Part shown: piece after piece, positions 45,911 through 58,605 of the stretch
Position numbering within the stretch: position 1 is the first letter of the stretch
Layout: every line of letters begins with the position of its first letter
Origin: Camellia lanceoleosa
Lineage: Eukaryota > Streptophyta > Magnoliopsida > Ericales > Theaceae
Length of the DNA: 64,000 bases
Direction: 5' to 3'
Assembly: GCA_025200525.1 (NCBI GenBank)
Contig: CM045762.1
Span: 25,356,084-25,420,083, forward strand
Notes under the pieces: model-generated
Told to the model about the DNA's origin: nothing
Database searches by the model: none
Seen by the model: only the letters and a program-made list of their open reading frames with translations
Translations under genes and position numbers: made by a program

Positions 45911-48294
45911 GGCAAATTACAGCAATGGTCCCTATGGTTTACCCATAGTTTCATTTTCGTCTCTGTACTTTTAATTGCAACAATTTTGTCCCTACAATTT
46001 GGTTTTTGGTTCTATATGGTCCAATAATTAATAGCCGTTGACTTTTTGGACGAAAACCCACGCATGGCTTGCACGCACGAGATGAAACCGACTAATAACT
46101 TCTCCAAAACAAGGCACTGTTTGTTTGTGTGCTGCTGACATAGCACAACAAAGAGATTATTTGTTTCTAGAAAATTTGTCGCTCCTCCTCGGCTTAGGCT
46201 CTATTTGGTTGAGTTTTTAATTATTATTTTTTAAAATATTAAAAATTAATTTAATATAAATAAATATCAAAAATAAAATTTAAAAAAAATAAAAATTATT
46301 TCCCGCCCAAAAATAAAAAATCAAATGAAAATAATATATATTTTTATTTTTTTACCAAACTAATTTTTAAAATTTTAATATTCTTCAAAACATAATTTCT
46401 AGAACTCAACCAAATAGAGGTGTAATGAAATAACCTGGCTATTTTCTAAAATATAGTTTTTATTGGAATTTTAGCTAAAACATAATTTATGGACTCAAAA
46501 TCAACTTATAAAAATTTAATACTAAAAAAACTAATTTATTTGATACATTGTTAACTTTTTGACTCGTGCAATGTTTGGTTATTTTTTCAATTTTTATATT
46601 TACCAATTTACCCATGAATAAAAAAAAGTTCATAAGAATGATGGATAGAGACAAAATAGGGAAATCATAAAAAGTTGAGTTTTTATTTTTTATTTTTTAT
46701 TATATATATAGGAAATATCACTTCAATGTATACTCACAAAAATATTTTTAGATCAATAGCATTCATTATAAACATTAATATGCAGAATTATAAACACCTT
46801 CATAATTTTATAATTAATTTTTGAAAGAATAAAATTATACACACTAATTAATATATCAATTAATATACTAACGAATGATGTGACATAATTTCACCCATTA
46901 TATAAATTACAAAGACTCAAAATTTTTAAAATTATATCACATCATTCGTTAGTACATTAATTGGTATACGAATTGATGTGTATGGTTTTATTCTTTCAAA
47001 AATTAATTATAAAATTATAAAAGTGTTTATAATTCTGCATAAAACTTCTAAAATTATGTCACATCATTTGTTAGTATATTAATTGATATACTAATTAGTG
47101 TGTATAATTTTATTCTTTCAAAAATTAATTATAAAATTATGAAGGTGTTTATAATTTGCATATTAATGTTTATAATGAATGCTATTGATCTAAAAATATT
47201 TTTGTGAGTATACATTGAAGTGATATTTCCTATAAAAAAAATAAAAATAAAAAAATTCAACTTTTTGTAAATTCCCTACTTTCTCTCTATCCATCATTCT
47301 TATGAACTTTTTTTATTCATGGGTAAATTGGTAATTTTACATAAAAATATAAAAATTGAAAAAATTATCAAACATTGCACAAGTCAAAAAGTTAACAATG
47401 TATCAAATAAATTAATTTTTTTTAGTATTAAATTTTTATAAGTTGATTTTGAGTCAATAAATTATGTTTTAGCTAAAATTTCAAAAAAAACTATATTTTA
47501 GAAAATAGACAGGTTACTTCATTACGCCTCTATTTGGTTGAGTTCTAGAAATTATGTTTTGAAGAATATTAAAATTTTAAAAATTAGTTTGATAAAAAAA
47601 ATAAAAATATATATTATTTTCATCTGATTTTTTATTTTTGGGTAGGAAATAATTTTTAATTTTTTAAAATTTTATTTTTGATATTTATTTATATTAAATT
47701 AATTTTTAATATTTAAAAAATAATAATTAAAAACTCAACCAAATGGAGCCTAAGCTGAGGAGGACCGACAAATCTTCTAGAAGCAAATAATCTCTTTGTT
47801 GTGCCATGTCAGCAGCACACAAACAAACAGTGCCTTACTTTGGAGAAGTTATTAGTTAGTTTCATCCTGTGCGTGCAAGACACGTGTGGGTTTCTGTCCA
47901 AAAAGCCAACGGCTGATAACTATTGGACCATGGCCTCGTTTGGTAGAATTGTGAGAAAGTGATTATAGCTTATAGTTTAACAGTTTATAGCTTATAGCTG
48001 TGAATATAAGCTGATTTTTGACTTATAGATTAAGTTTCTCCTCCCCCACTCAAAGAATAAGTTGATTTTTGATTTACAAAAAGTTATAAGCTGTATTATT
48101 AAGCTGAACCAGACACATCAAAATAGATTAAATTAAGCTAAAAGCTGAAATAAGCTAGAAATAAGCCCTACCAAACAGGGCCCATATAGAGCCAAAAACC
48201 AAACTATGGAAGCAAAATTGATGCAATTAGAAGTACAGGGACCAAAATGAAACCACAGGTAAATTATAGGGACCATTGTTGTAATTTGTCCTTA
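45911..48294. mobile_element. Large foldback (palindromic) element, ~1-kb arms
   Basis: Left arm 45,911 to about 46,880 and right arm about 47,050-48,294 are inverted copies, estimated at about 90% identical by eye. For example, GGCACTGTTTGTTTGTGTGC at 46,112 is matched by its complement near 47,815. Outer ends read GGGCAAATTACAGCAATGGTCCCT and its inverse, wording common at the ends of Mutator-like and related foldback elements. The centre carries an extra copy of a block of about 130 bp. The right arm is longer because of a nested MITE. No transposase frame is present and flanking duplications are not evident. Confidence 0.8.
47932..48182. mobile_element. MITE nested in the palindrome's right arm, 251 bp
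   Basis: It starts GGCCTCGTTTGGTAG and ends CTACCAAACAGGGCC, imperfect 15-bp inverted ends. The trinucleotide CAT flanks both sides (47,929-47,931 and 48,183-48,185). The left palindrome arm has the empty site (GGACCATATAGAACC when inverted), which proves insertion after the palindrome formed. The 3-bp duplication would suit PIF/Harbinger- or CACTA-type MITEs. The interior is rich in AGCTTATAGCTTATAA words. Confidence 0.8.
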
Positions 48295-48406
48295 ACTATA
48301 AGTTGGAAAAGAATAGTTGAATAATAGTATACAATACAAGATGAGGCCACATTAAGTTCAAGCTACTATTTGTCATATTTCATAATAAAGTTTGGGACTG
48401 GTAAAT

Positions 48407-48790
48407 TATGCAAATGATCTTTATAATTTACACGATATGTTAATTTGATCCTTATTATTTTAATTTGCTCAATTTTATTCCTTAATTTAATAGATTGTAT
48501 CATATTGGTCCAATAAATAACGTCCATCAAGTTTGGTGGACGAAAACTCAAATAATGTGTCAATTTGATCCCTATAGTTTACGCGATGTGTTAATTTGGT
48601 CGTTGTCACAATTCAGCAAATTAAAAAATAGGAACCAAAATGACACATCACGTAAACTATAAGGACTAAATTGACACATCATTTGAATTTTCATTCACCA
48701 AATCTAATAGCCGTTATTTATTGAACCAATATGGCACGATCTATTAAATTAAGAGAAAAAATCAAGTAAATTAAAATAATGTGAAAGTTG
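48407..48790. mobile_element. Foldback MITE, ~170-bp arms
   Basis: TTTAATTTGCTCAATTTTATTCC and the TCATATTGGTCCAATAAATAACG region recur inverted at 48,712-48,785. The inner part around GATCCCTATAGTTTACGCGATG has its complement near 48,640-48,680. Wording such as GATCCCTATAGTTTAC is typical of foldback elements dispersed in plant genomes. No coding content. Confidence 0.7.
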
Positions 48791-49104
48791 AATAATTGAT
48801 ACATTAATTTTTACTATATATTTTATCACATACTCACAACTTACAATGAGAGTGGAGTCCACATTATCCGAGGTAGAATATGTGATAGAAAATCGTATAT
48901 ATAGTATTCCTAATTCTTCTCAGGATTCCTTGTTGGAAATTATTTTGTTTCTGTCTTAAATATTTGTAATTTTTGAAATATTTTTCGATATTCTTACACT
49001 TAAAATGATAACAAATGACAATAAATGTAAATGTTAACAAGTTCTCTTTGAACTCTGTCTTAGTCAAAATTTGGAAAGAAAGCACTGAAAGCAATTATCA
49101 AGAG

Positions 49105-49320
49105 TCGAGATCCTCTCTTTGGTCGCTTTCCTTGTCTTCCTACTTGCAAAGGTGGAAATGCACTTCAAAATGATCCAACGGTCTAAATCTAGCTATTTCA
49201 ATTTGTTTTAATTATTTTTTTTGAAATAACCAGATCTGAATTGTTAAATTATCTTGGGATGCATCTCCACTATTACAAGTAAGGAACTAAAGAAAGAGAC
49301 CAAAAAGAAGATCTAAAACC
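49105..49320. mobile_element. Foldback MITE, ~215 bp
   Basis: GAGATCCTCTCTTTGGTCGC and the following TCCTACTTGCAA recur inverted as TTACAAGTAAGGAAC and GAGACCAAAAAGAAGATCT. The central GGAAATGCACTTCAAAATGATCC pairs with GGGATGCATCTCC. An imperfect hairpin spans the whole unit, and no frame is present. Confidence 0.6.
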
Positions 49321-49844
49321 CAAGCGGATCCACGTGGTCGACTATCATTGGTATTTTGTGCCACAAAATTGCCATAAATGATTATATGTCATAAAATTGA
49401 GGATTAATGACAATTCACAATATAAATTTGTTTTACTTATCAATTTAGTATTAAGATTCTTTATCATGAATTGTTCTAAGCTAATAAAGTTTTGGTAAAT
49501 TAGAATTTTAGTCAAAAAGTTATTAAAAAAAAAAGTCAGATTAATTTTTTTTTCTATATTTTTTATACTTTTTTTTATTATAGAAAGTTAAAATATCATT
49601 CTTAAAACACTTTTTTTTTTTTACTTTATATTTTAATAATAAAAAAATACTAAAAGATGACTTTCCAAACTATTAATTAGTTATTAATTGGGCAGCCCCA
49701 ATTCACGAACATTTGCAAAGGAGTAGAACAATGACAAACAACTACTACCAACCGTCCTCCCACTAAATTAATGTAATTTATTGATTGCTTGCATCAATTT
49801 GGCCAATTTGTACAAACAACTTGAATGTGTGTTGAATTTTTAGC
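49321..49844. other. AT-rich spacer
   Basis: No gene, RNA or clear repeat is seen; long T and A runs dominate (for example near 49,610). Confidence 0.4.
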
Positions 49845-50445
49845 ACAGTCCACCATGTTACCCTTCTTAACAAAATCGGATTGTTACGTGTCCTCGGAGT
49901 ATCGATCAATCATTAATTATTATAAGGATAAATTATAAATACACTTTCTAAGGTTTGATTGAAATACGAATCGCCTTTGTAATTTTAGAAATTATATTCT
50001 ACCCCCTGAGGTTTCTAATTTTGTAACAAAGCGTCTCTTTTATTAATAAATCATCAAGTCAATTAACAGTTTTTAATGATGTTAGAAATATGCTTCAATT
50101 AATAATTTAGGTAATTTTATTATCGCATAAGAGAGCAATTATGAATTTCATTTTTTAATTAATTCTATTAAATAAAATATACTAACAAGGAGGTACTTGT
50201 AATTTTTTAAATCATCGAGAGCAATCTGTATTTTAAGTAAAACTCAGGGGTGTATTTGTAATTTACCCTTATTATAATTATATATAATTATAGCACATTA
50301 CGCCATATTAGTCAGCCTTCTTAACAAAAAAATTATCCAAATCGGATTGTTACGTGTCCTAGAAGTATCAATCAATTATTAATTATTATAACTATAGCAC
50401 ATTACACCATGTTAGTAAGCCTTCTTAACAAAAAAATTATTCAAA
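49845..50445 (+). repeat. Dispersed direct repeat of the CGGATTGTTACGTGTCC segment with an inserted MITE
   Basis: The block AGCACA(T/G)T...CCATGTTA...CCTTCTTAACAAA...ATCGGATTGTTACGTGTCCT...ATCAATCA is present at 49,840-49,925 and 50,290-50,390, with a third partial copy from 50,397 and a further diverged one at 50,770-50,830. Between the first two lies a MITE-like unit (49,922-50,270) whose ends read AAGGATAAATTATAAATACAC and its inverse GTGTATTTGTAATTTACCCTT. A tandem duplication was apparently later split by this insertion. Confidence 0.6.
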
Positions 50446-51569
50446 TATTTTTAGAGAAGTGTAAGTGATACTCCAAATAAATAGTTATTGATTTAAATCA
50501 TGGAACCTACCACTTTAATGTTAGATTTTTAAGAAATAAAGAATTAAGTGTCAATCTATATAAAAAGAATAAAATATTACTTTAACAGCATTGAATATGG
50601 GCTTTGGTTGGTAGCTCAAAAATTAGTAACCCTAATGGCCCTAATTTCCATATCAGGTAAAAAAAAAAAAGAAAAAAAAAACAAACTTATTCAAACAGAA
50701 AATTATGACCATTAAGACCACAATTTTTAGGGTCACAAAACATTTTTCATTGAGTAATTACTCAATCTTACCAAAATCCGATTGTTACATACCTTACGAG
50801 TATCAATCATTCATTAATTATAATAAATATTTTTTACAATATATTTTTTTTTGGGGGAGCGGGGAGGGGGCAGGAATGTTTAGTGGGTGCTTGAGATCTG
50901 CTTTTTTGATAACTTTTTTGTTGTCTTATTTTCGTTTTAGTGATTTTTTTTTTTTTTTTGAAAACTAGACTTCTATTCTACTTGCTGAGACGAACAAAAA
51001 AAATTTAAAAATTGTAAAAATAATTTATTTCTTTTTACTTTTTACTTTTTTTTTGAAAGTTTTCAAAAATATTTAACCTTTTAGATTAGTCTATAAAAGA
51101 CAGATCGAAAAAACAAAAATTTTGACATAATTTTTGGAAAAGGTTACTAAAGACAAAACAAATTAGAAAATGATTAATTGTTGAAAAGTCCAATTTAAAG
51201 AGAGTATAAGGCATTAGATGCAGTGGATTTTTTTATTGATAAGAGATCTATCTTTTGTGAAATATTTTGGTGAAAAGTCTTTTTATTTGTTTTGAAGGAC
51301 ATTTTATTTTCAGTTTTACCCTTAATGTATCTGTTGACTTTTTTTGACTATCTGTTCAAATTTATATCTATATGTTCGATTTTAAACCTATTTGTTCAAT
51401 TTTTTTCCTATTTGTTCAATTTTATCTATACAAATTTTATCTGTTGAATTTTTTATCTGTATAATATTTTATTTGTTAAAATTCAACAAACATGTTTATT
51501 TTTTTTCTATCTATTCTATTTACCCTTTTCCAAACATAGATCTGGAATCCAAACTCAAACCCTATCTGT
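50446..51569. other. AT-rich spacer with G-run and T-run tracts
   Basis: No gene is supported. A T-run followed by GGGGGAGCGGGGAGGGGG lies at about 50,846-50,872. Between 51,350 and 51,480 the words ATCTGTTGA/CTATTTGTTCAATTTT recur five times as a degenerate short tandem repeat. Confidence 0.4.
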
Positions 51570-54500
51570 TAGGGTGTAAAAATGGCCTGATGCCCGTGGG
51601 CGACGCGAAGCTAGCCCGAGGTGGGCTCGACTCATTTTGGCCCCAGCCCAACCCAATACCTTGGGCCTGGGCCTTTCATTTGAAGCCCGGCCCGACTCGT
51701 TAACCCTGGCTGACCCAAAAAAGTTCGGACTCTTTGGATGGCCCGGCCCTCTTTCTGCCAATGGCCAAATTTCAAAAAAAAAAAATTAAAAAGCAACTTG
51801 CAACGGTTAAATAATTAAAATAAATAAAATAAAAGATTGATCTTGCAAAAATAAAAATAAAAACAAAACAACACAACACAACGATCATTTCCTTATAATG
51901 AATGAATAAAATATATATATATATATATAATTCTAGACACATGCCCCTACCCAGCCTACCCCTGCCCTGCCCTTCATGCATCACATCACTCTTACTCACA
52001 ATCACGTTCAAGTTACTGTTGCAATGAATGAGAAAATAAAATAAAATAATGCAACTCAATTGCTGCTATCTGCCCCTGCCACCCCCCTACGGCCTACCCC
52101 TGTGCTATATTTGCATCACTCAACTCACTCTTTACTCACATTCATTGAATGAAAAATAAAAAATAAAAAATTATTCTGTATCTAAGCGCCTCCGCAGACT
52201 TAAAAAAAAATATTCAAATGATCATATTACCGTTTAATACAACAGTAATATATATATATATATTTTTTTTAAATTTATTTCAATCTTTCAAACTACTATA
52301 AATATCTCCTATTTCCCAAAATAAATCACACAAATAATTCTTACTCTCTCTTAAACTCTCTCAATCTCTCTTAATTGTCAATTAATTTTGATATGCCATC
52401 CTTAAGTGGCAATTGCAACTGTGCAACAAGAAACTTTTATCTGAAGAAGCTAATTTCTGTATCGCATTCGTCAGTCGGTAACATTAATTAGTTTAATTAA
52501 ATTTATTAGCTACTTATTTTTTTCATTAATTATTTGTGAACACATGTTAATTATTATTTTTTACTCATTGTATTTACACATTCTTTAAATTAATTGTTAA
52601 TTCTTATATATTGTTTTACTTATATTACTATGAATCCTAATATTTCTAATATTTATGTCGATATTGATACATATACTACACAACATGAATCTATTGATTC
52701 TCCTTTTAATATCTCTCTTCCAACAATTGGATCATCATCTAGGGGCACAACTAGTATTGTTTGGGAATATTTTGAAAAAATATCTATAAATAATCCTGAT
52801 AGTACAATTACATTTAAAGAAAAATGTAAATATTGTGCACATTTACTTGATGTTACATCTGTAGTGGGTATTAGTCATCTAAAAAGGCATGTTAACAAAT
52901 ATTTACAAAGCCAGCAACCAGATATTAGAAGTTAAAGGCAATTAGGGGCTTCATCAACTGGTAATTTAAAAACATTTTTATATGATTCTATACGTGCATA
53001 AAATTCTATAGTTGATTATATTATTAAAAAAAGAACGACCTTTTATTACTAGTAAATGTCTCGATTTCACTGAAATGATTCACGAAAGTTTTGCATCACA
53101 ATATCAAAGTTTTTCAAGAAATACTACTAAAAACAGGATTTTAAATAAATTTGAGGATGTTAAAAGTGAATTATTTAACATCTTTAAAAAATTGAATGGA
53201 AGAGTTTGTTTAATATCTGATCTGTGGTCAAGTAATGGTTTTGAATATCAATATATCACTACATATTTTATTGATAATGATTGAAATTAAATAAAAGAAT
53301 TATTTCATTTAAATTAGTTGAACTTCAATACATTGGTCATTCGTTTGGTGTAGAAATAAGAAATGTATTATATGAGTGGGTTTTACAAAATAAAATATTT
53401 ACGATTAGTTTAAATAATGCAGCATATTATAATTAAACTATAGCGCATTGAAAATAAACTTTACAATTACTTATTGATGGTGATTTATTTCATGTATGTT
53501 GTTGTGCCTATATTTTAAACTTGATTGTTAAAGAAGCTATGTATGTATACAAGACTACTGTACTTGTCATAAAAAATGCAGTTGTTACTATTATGTCTTC
53601 TGCTAATCGAATTTCGGAATATAGAAAAATTTGTCAACGAAAAAATATACCATTTAAAAAATTAATTTAGATATAAATAGTAGGTGGAATTCAACGTATA
53701 ATATGTTTAAAAAACTTCTAAACAAAGAAGAGTAATAGATTTATTTCTTGCAACAATATCAATATGAGGAGTACTGATTTCCACAGAACTTAATTGGCGC
53801 CAAGTAACCTTGTATAAAGATTTTTTAAAAATTTTTGATACTTCAACAAAATTATTTTCTTATATATATATATATTCCTACTTCACCATTTGTTTTACAT
53901 ATGCTACCATAAATAATTAAAATTTTCATAAAATATATGGGTAATGAATATTATGTAACCATTATTACTTCAATGAAAGCAAAATTTGATAAATATTTTG
54001 ATCATTTGCCTCATCTTTTACGTTTAGCCATAATAATTGATTCTAGGTATAAAAAAATTAGTTTATAAGAATTTTTAGAATGTATTTTCGTTGATCAAAC
54101 ACAGTTTACCCCTATTATGCAAACATAGAATAGATTATTTGAAGAATACAGGGCAGCTACATCTATAAATATACCTACACATACTACACTAGTAGTCTCA
54201 TTTAGAGGCGGGAGATTAAGTGTTTTTTTAACAATAAAAAGTAGAAGAATATCTCAATATACAAGCGTAAGTAGCTCTGAACTACAACGTTATTTGGAAA
54301 GTCAGTCAATGGATGATTCTAATGATTTTGACATTTTGGAATGGTAGAAACAAAATGAAACTATTTGGTCTGTGATTTCACAAATGCCCTGTGATATACT
54401 AACTGTTCCTATTTCTATAGTTACTTCGGGAAAAACTTTTAGTGGAAGTGGACGAGTGTTGAGCGATTACCAGAGTAGGCTTTTATCTCAAATAGTTGAG

Positions 54501-55306
54501 GCACTGATGATATCCAGAGATCATATGCATGTGCTTATGAGAAGACAAAATTATAGTGAAAATAAGCGAATTCAAAATAATTTGGATGAAATATCATCGG
54601 GCAATGCGACTAAAATGTCTTTCTCCTCCAATGATTGATTAACAATTTATTTTTTACTATTTCATTTCGTTTTTTTTTTTTTTTTAGATTATTAAGGTGG
54701 AGTATAATGCAAATGATTGATAGGCTAGTAGGTGCCAACCTAGTTGAGATGTACTTGACCTATAGTGATGCAATTGCTCTACCATCATCAATAATCTACT
54801 CCTATTTTATTTGATCATATAAATTTTTGTAATATTTTATTTCATTTTGAAATAAAAATTATTCATTCAATAAATGTTATATAATTAACTTAATATTGTA
54901 ATATTGAAAGTTTCATTTTCATATATATAAAATTATTCATTTCGAAAGAAAAAAATTATATAATTGCATACTTTCTTAGTTATAAGTTCATAAATAAAAA
55001 AACATAAGTTATACATAATTAAATTAAAATACCATCATGAAACATAACCAAATAAAACATCTCATTAATCTTAACTAAAATACTCTAGTATAATTTTTTT
55101 TTTATCCCTAATAAATAATCTATATAGATAATATATTTATCGTTCATTTAAATAAATTAATTAAAAAAAAGCCCAACTAGGTTGGGCCCAAGCCCAGGCC
55201 CTATTATGAGTGGGCTTGGGCCTGGGCCCCACTTTTCGGCCCATGGACTGGCCCACTAAAAAAAGGGAGCCCTCTTGAACCGGGCCGGGCCATTATTACA
55301 TCCCTA
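51570..55306 (+). mobile_element. Degenerate hAT transposon, 3.7 kb
   Basis: Left end TAGGGTGTAAAAATGGCC and right end GGCCATTATTACATCCCTA are inverted copies differing by an indel and a few bases, of the TAGGGATGTAA hAT type. GC-rich subterminal stretches full of GGCCC and GGGCCTGGGCC words (51,590-51,760 and 55,170-55,290) surround a broken hAT transposase in plus orientation. The expected 8-bp target duplication could not be confirmed at the chosen ends. Confidence 0.8.
52630..54638 (+). pseudogene. hAT-superfamily transposase pseudogene (BED finger, RNase H-like core, hATC)
   Basis: From an ATG at 52,630 the translation passes a BED zinc finger (VWEYFEKI, then CKYC...HLKRH, about 52,759-52,905). 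The catalytic region includes LISDLWSSNG (about 53,210) and degraded parts such as HVCCCAYILNLIVKEAM (about 53,493) and NSRWNSTYNMFKKLL (about 53,677). The C-terminal hATC dimerisation domain reads DILTVPISIVTSGKTFSGSG (54,393-54,452). These belong to the RICESLEEPER/Ac-like group. Stops at about 52,933, 53,000, 53,036, 53,281 and later, plus frameshifts, inactivate it. Several differences from family residues, such as Cys for Arg and Tyr for His, fit C-to-T changes. Confidence 0.8.
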
Positions 55307-57287
55307 ATTTTAATGCTTTATTTCAAATTTTGCAAATCATTTTAAACATTAGATGTCCCAAAAAAAAAAAATTTGAGCCTGAAAATACAACATTAGCAAC
55401 TTCCAACTAATAGAAAAGTAAACCAAATACAAAAGAATACCAACACAAAACCAAGCATCGTACACATCTCGTATAGAAGTATATACACAAATAGAATGCA
55501 ACTACGTATTCCAAAGGTGGAATTCACAGTCTTACATTGTAGAAATGATTCACATGTAAATTAGACAACTCCACACAAAAATAGCTTATCATAACCAAGT
55601 AAAGGATATAAATCTAATCCTTTGATTGTTGGTGAATAAAAATATACATAAGATATAGGTAGACTTACGTATAAGTCCTAATAGGTGAACTTATTATCTA
55701 ATAGATCCTGTGAGAATTAATAACATTTTTCATTAAACACTATTAAAAAAAACGCTACTAATTGTTAATTTTCAATGACATTTTAAAAATTTTGTTAGAA
55801 AAAAGTCGCTAATTATAAGTTTTAACGACGGTTTAAAAAAATCTTCACCCAAAAAAAAAAAAAAACTAATTTTTTTAACTTTCACCAATAGTTTGAAAAA
55901 TTCACCATGAAAAAACATCACTAATTGTAAGTTTTAGCAACAATTTATAATAAAAAAAATGATAAAAAAAAATTACTAATCGTCAATTTTTAATGACATA
56001 CGCAAAAAATTTGTCACAAAAAAATTATTTTTAGCGACGATTTTACTAGGATTTATTTTTATTAGGACTTGATGGGAATTAAATCTAAATTTTAGGACCT
56101 ATCGATAATTTAAAATAAATGAAAATGTATATATTGAAACTTTGAATCTCAAATCTTCTATCATTTGGAAACCAAGAAAAGACAATATCTAGCAGTGAAG
56201 ATCATTTTAATTCTCAACGAAACAATGTAACACAAATTTTTTTATTTCATTTTTGTTTCTTCTCCTTTTATCAGCGATCAACCCCTATAATACATCATAT
56301 ATACACACAGATATGTTCAATGTAAGCACATCATACATATATACATAGATTTGTTCAATGTAAGCTGAATCCAATCAAAACATAACCAGAAATGATCATA
56401 ACAAACCCTAACCCTAGAAAGGAAGATAATGAGAGGGAGAGAGAGAAAGAGAGAGAGAGAGAAATTTCTATTCGTCAATCACCGAGATAGCCAATCAAGA
56501 AGTTGTGACACCACCTTAGACCGCCGCCAGCATAGAAAATCACCATCATCAAGAGCCCTAGATTGCCGTCATATACGTTGGTGCAGATCCGCAAAACACT
56601 AGTTCAGATTTGTGAGAAAATCACCGTCGTCAAATGCTGGTCCAAATTTGGTGTTGTATAGAAAGAAAGAGAATATGAGCAAAAGACCTTTGTTTGGAAA
56701 AAAGAACAATTATGTGGTCGGATCTGCCTAGGGTTTGATCATTGATATATTTGGCCCTCAAATGGAAGCTGACAGAGCAAAACTCACATTAGCGACAACA
56801 AAAGCGGAGAGAGTGAGGGACCGAGGGGGTCACATGCCCCCTGTATTTTAGGATTTTTTTATTTTGTAAATATAAAGAAAATATTTTAAATAAAAAAATT
56901 ACAAAAATATTATTAGAATGAAATGTCAATGACATTTTAAAAATTATGAAAACAATAATGGTTGTTTTGATTGAAAATGAATAGACGACTATAAACCGTA
57001 TTATTTATGAAAATCTTATGAAATTTTTTTAATGTAACGGTGATGTCATTATTATTGATATGCAAATATAATTAATCTCACTATAAAGATATGAAATTTA
57101 TTGAATTGTTAGTTTCATTTGACATGTAAGGTTCACTCTTTATGTGTTTATTTACTATTAGTTGGTGATATCACATTCCAATAATGAAGTGGTATTACCA
57201 TTATATTGAATTTTTAATCAAATTTTGTATAAAAAAATAATTTATCATTATATAATTTATTTTAAGACTTATATCCTTTTTTTTTTT
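55307..57287. other. AT-rich region with degenerate GCGAC/TTAGCGACG repeats, no gene
   Basis: Between 55,735 and 56,050 a unit of about 60-70 bp containing (G/A)TC(G/A)CTAATTGTAAGTTTTA(G/A)C(G/A)AC recurs about five times. It begins near CACTATTAAAAAAAACG, so it could be the subterminal zone of a decayed CACTA-like end, but the partner end was not found. A duplicated phrase of about 50 bp, TTTGTTCAATGTAAGC, lies at 56,313 and 56,350. A (GA)n run sits at 56,430-56,462. From 56,500 to 56,830 the sequence is less AT-rich but shows no supported frame. Confidence 0.4.
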
Positions 57288-57681
57288 TTTGGGTCCAGCT
57301 TGTCTCCAATTGGAGATCAAGATTGGATCGTCCAGTCCGGTCTATGAGCCCATATTTGGACACCTTTTTGATAATCTAAACGTCAAGTACTATATTCTTG
57401 TAAAAAAATAACGTTGATCGAATATCGATAACTATTTGATCAGATCAGATTTCTGTTAACCGTTTATTTTTTTACCATTCATTTTTTTTAATATAAAACT
57501 TATCTGATCAAATAGTTATCAATATCAGATCAATGTGATTTTTTTACAAGGTTATAGTACTTGACGAGTTCTACACATTGATTGGTTCAGATTATTGAAA
57601 CGGGGCCCAAAAATGGACCCACGGGCCGGATTGGACGGCCTAGTCTTGATCTTCAACTGGAGACAAACTGGACCTTTTTTT
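57288..57681. mobile_element. Foldback MITE, ~170-bp arms
   Basis: GGTCCAGCTTGTCTCCAATTGGAG at the left is matched by the inverse of CAACTGGAGACAAACTGGACC at the right. Inner parts, such as GTCAAGTACTATATTCTTGTAAAAAAAT and TATTTGATCAGAT, are also mirrored. T-runs flank both ends (57,274-57,287 and after 57,670), so a duplication, if any, is hidden in poly(T). Confidence 0.75.
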
Positions 57682-58256
57682 TTTTGTCCATGATACACTA
57701 GTTACAGATAACATTATTTTTTTGATGTTTCTCGAAATCAATCGTACAAACTTGCGTGAAATATTTTTGTAAAAATTTTCAATATTGTAATTAATAAGTA
57801 CCCCTCTAATTTAATTTTCTGGCTCCACCATTGGGTGACGGTGTGATCTGACTGTCGAAGGCAGATCTTGGTGCTGGAGATGAGAGAAATAAAAACAAGA
57901 GCATATTAGAAATGGAGACGCTGGTGGGAAATCTTGAAGTAAGTGAGGATGAGACGGTGGACGAAGGAGAGGCGTCGCCAGTGGTGGATAGAGGAGAGTC
58001 AATAATTTTGGTGCCTTTTGGATATTTGAGAGAGAGATATATGAATGGTTTAGAGAGAGAAATAAAACGTGAAAAAAGGTGATGGAGATGCCTCTAACCC
58101 TAGGTATATATATGTATGGGTATTTTTGTCATTTTATCTAAGTTTGTCTTTATGAATAAAATGTTTCAGCACCTGGATTTTGCCAAACAAAATTCAAGTT
58201 TGAATTTATGGATCAAGTACCCATTAGTAAAATAGATAGGTTATTTGGGATTAGGT
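57682..58256. other. Spacer without supported gene
   Basis: A stretch at 57,820-58,060 is less AT-rich (GATCTTGGTGCTGGAGATGAGAG) and might derive from a gene, but no frame with recognisable content was found on either strand. Confidence 0.35.
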
Positions 58257-58605
58257 TGCACAACAGTGACTGTTGTGCGGCTCATGGAAATTATTTTGGA
58301 TTTTATTTTGATGATCCGAATAATTCAATTTTTAAAGAATATCGAGTAGAACATACCTGTAAAAAATCAATTGATTGGATATCGATAGACCTTTTATCAA
58401 CTCGCAGTTATATATATATATATATATATAAGTATTAAACTGAATATAAATGTGAGTTGATGAAGAGTATATCGATATCTTATCAACTTGATTTTTTACA
58501 GGTATGTTCTACTCAATGTTATTTAAAAATTGAACGGTTCAGATTATCAAAATAAAGTTCGAAAAAATTCTCACGAGCCGCACAACAGTCATTGTTGTGC
58601 AAGCC
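58257..58605. mobile_element. Foldback MITE with GCACAACAGT ends
   Basis: The left end GCACAACAGTGACTGTTGTGCGG (itself a small hairpin) is matched at the right by CCGCACAACAGTCATTGTTGTGC. The mirror continues through AGAACATACCTGTAAAAAATCAA and its inverse TTGATTTTTTACAGGTATGTTCT to a loop of (TA)n at 58,408-58,430. Length is about 350 bp, with no coding content. Confidence 0.8.

Noticed and set aside
51392..51761. Frames at the left end of the hAT element
   Set aside because: They cross the element boundary and are caused by GC-rich subterminal repeats.
55735..56050. Second CACTA transposon starting CACTATTAAAAAAAACG
   Set aside because: Only one possible end and degenerate subterminal-like repeats are seen; no inverted partner or flanking duplication was found.
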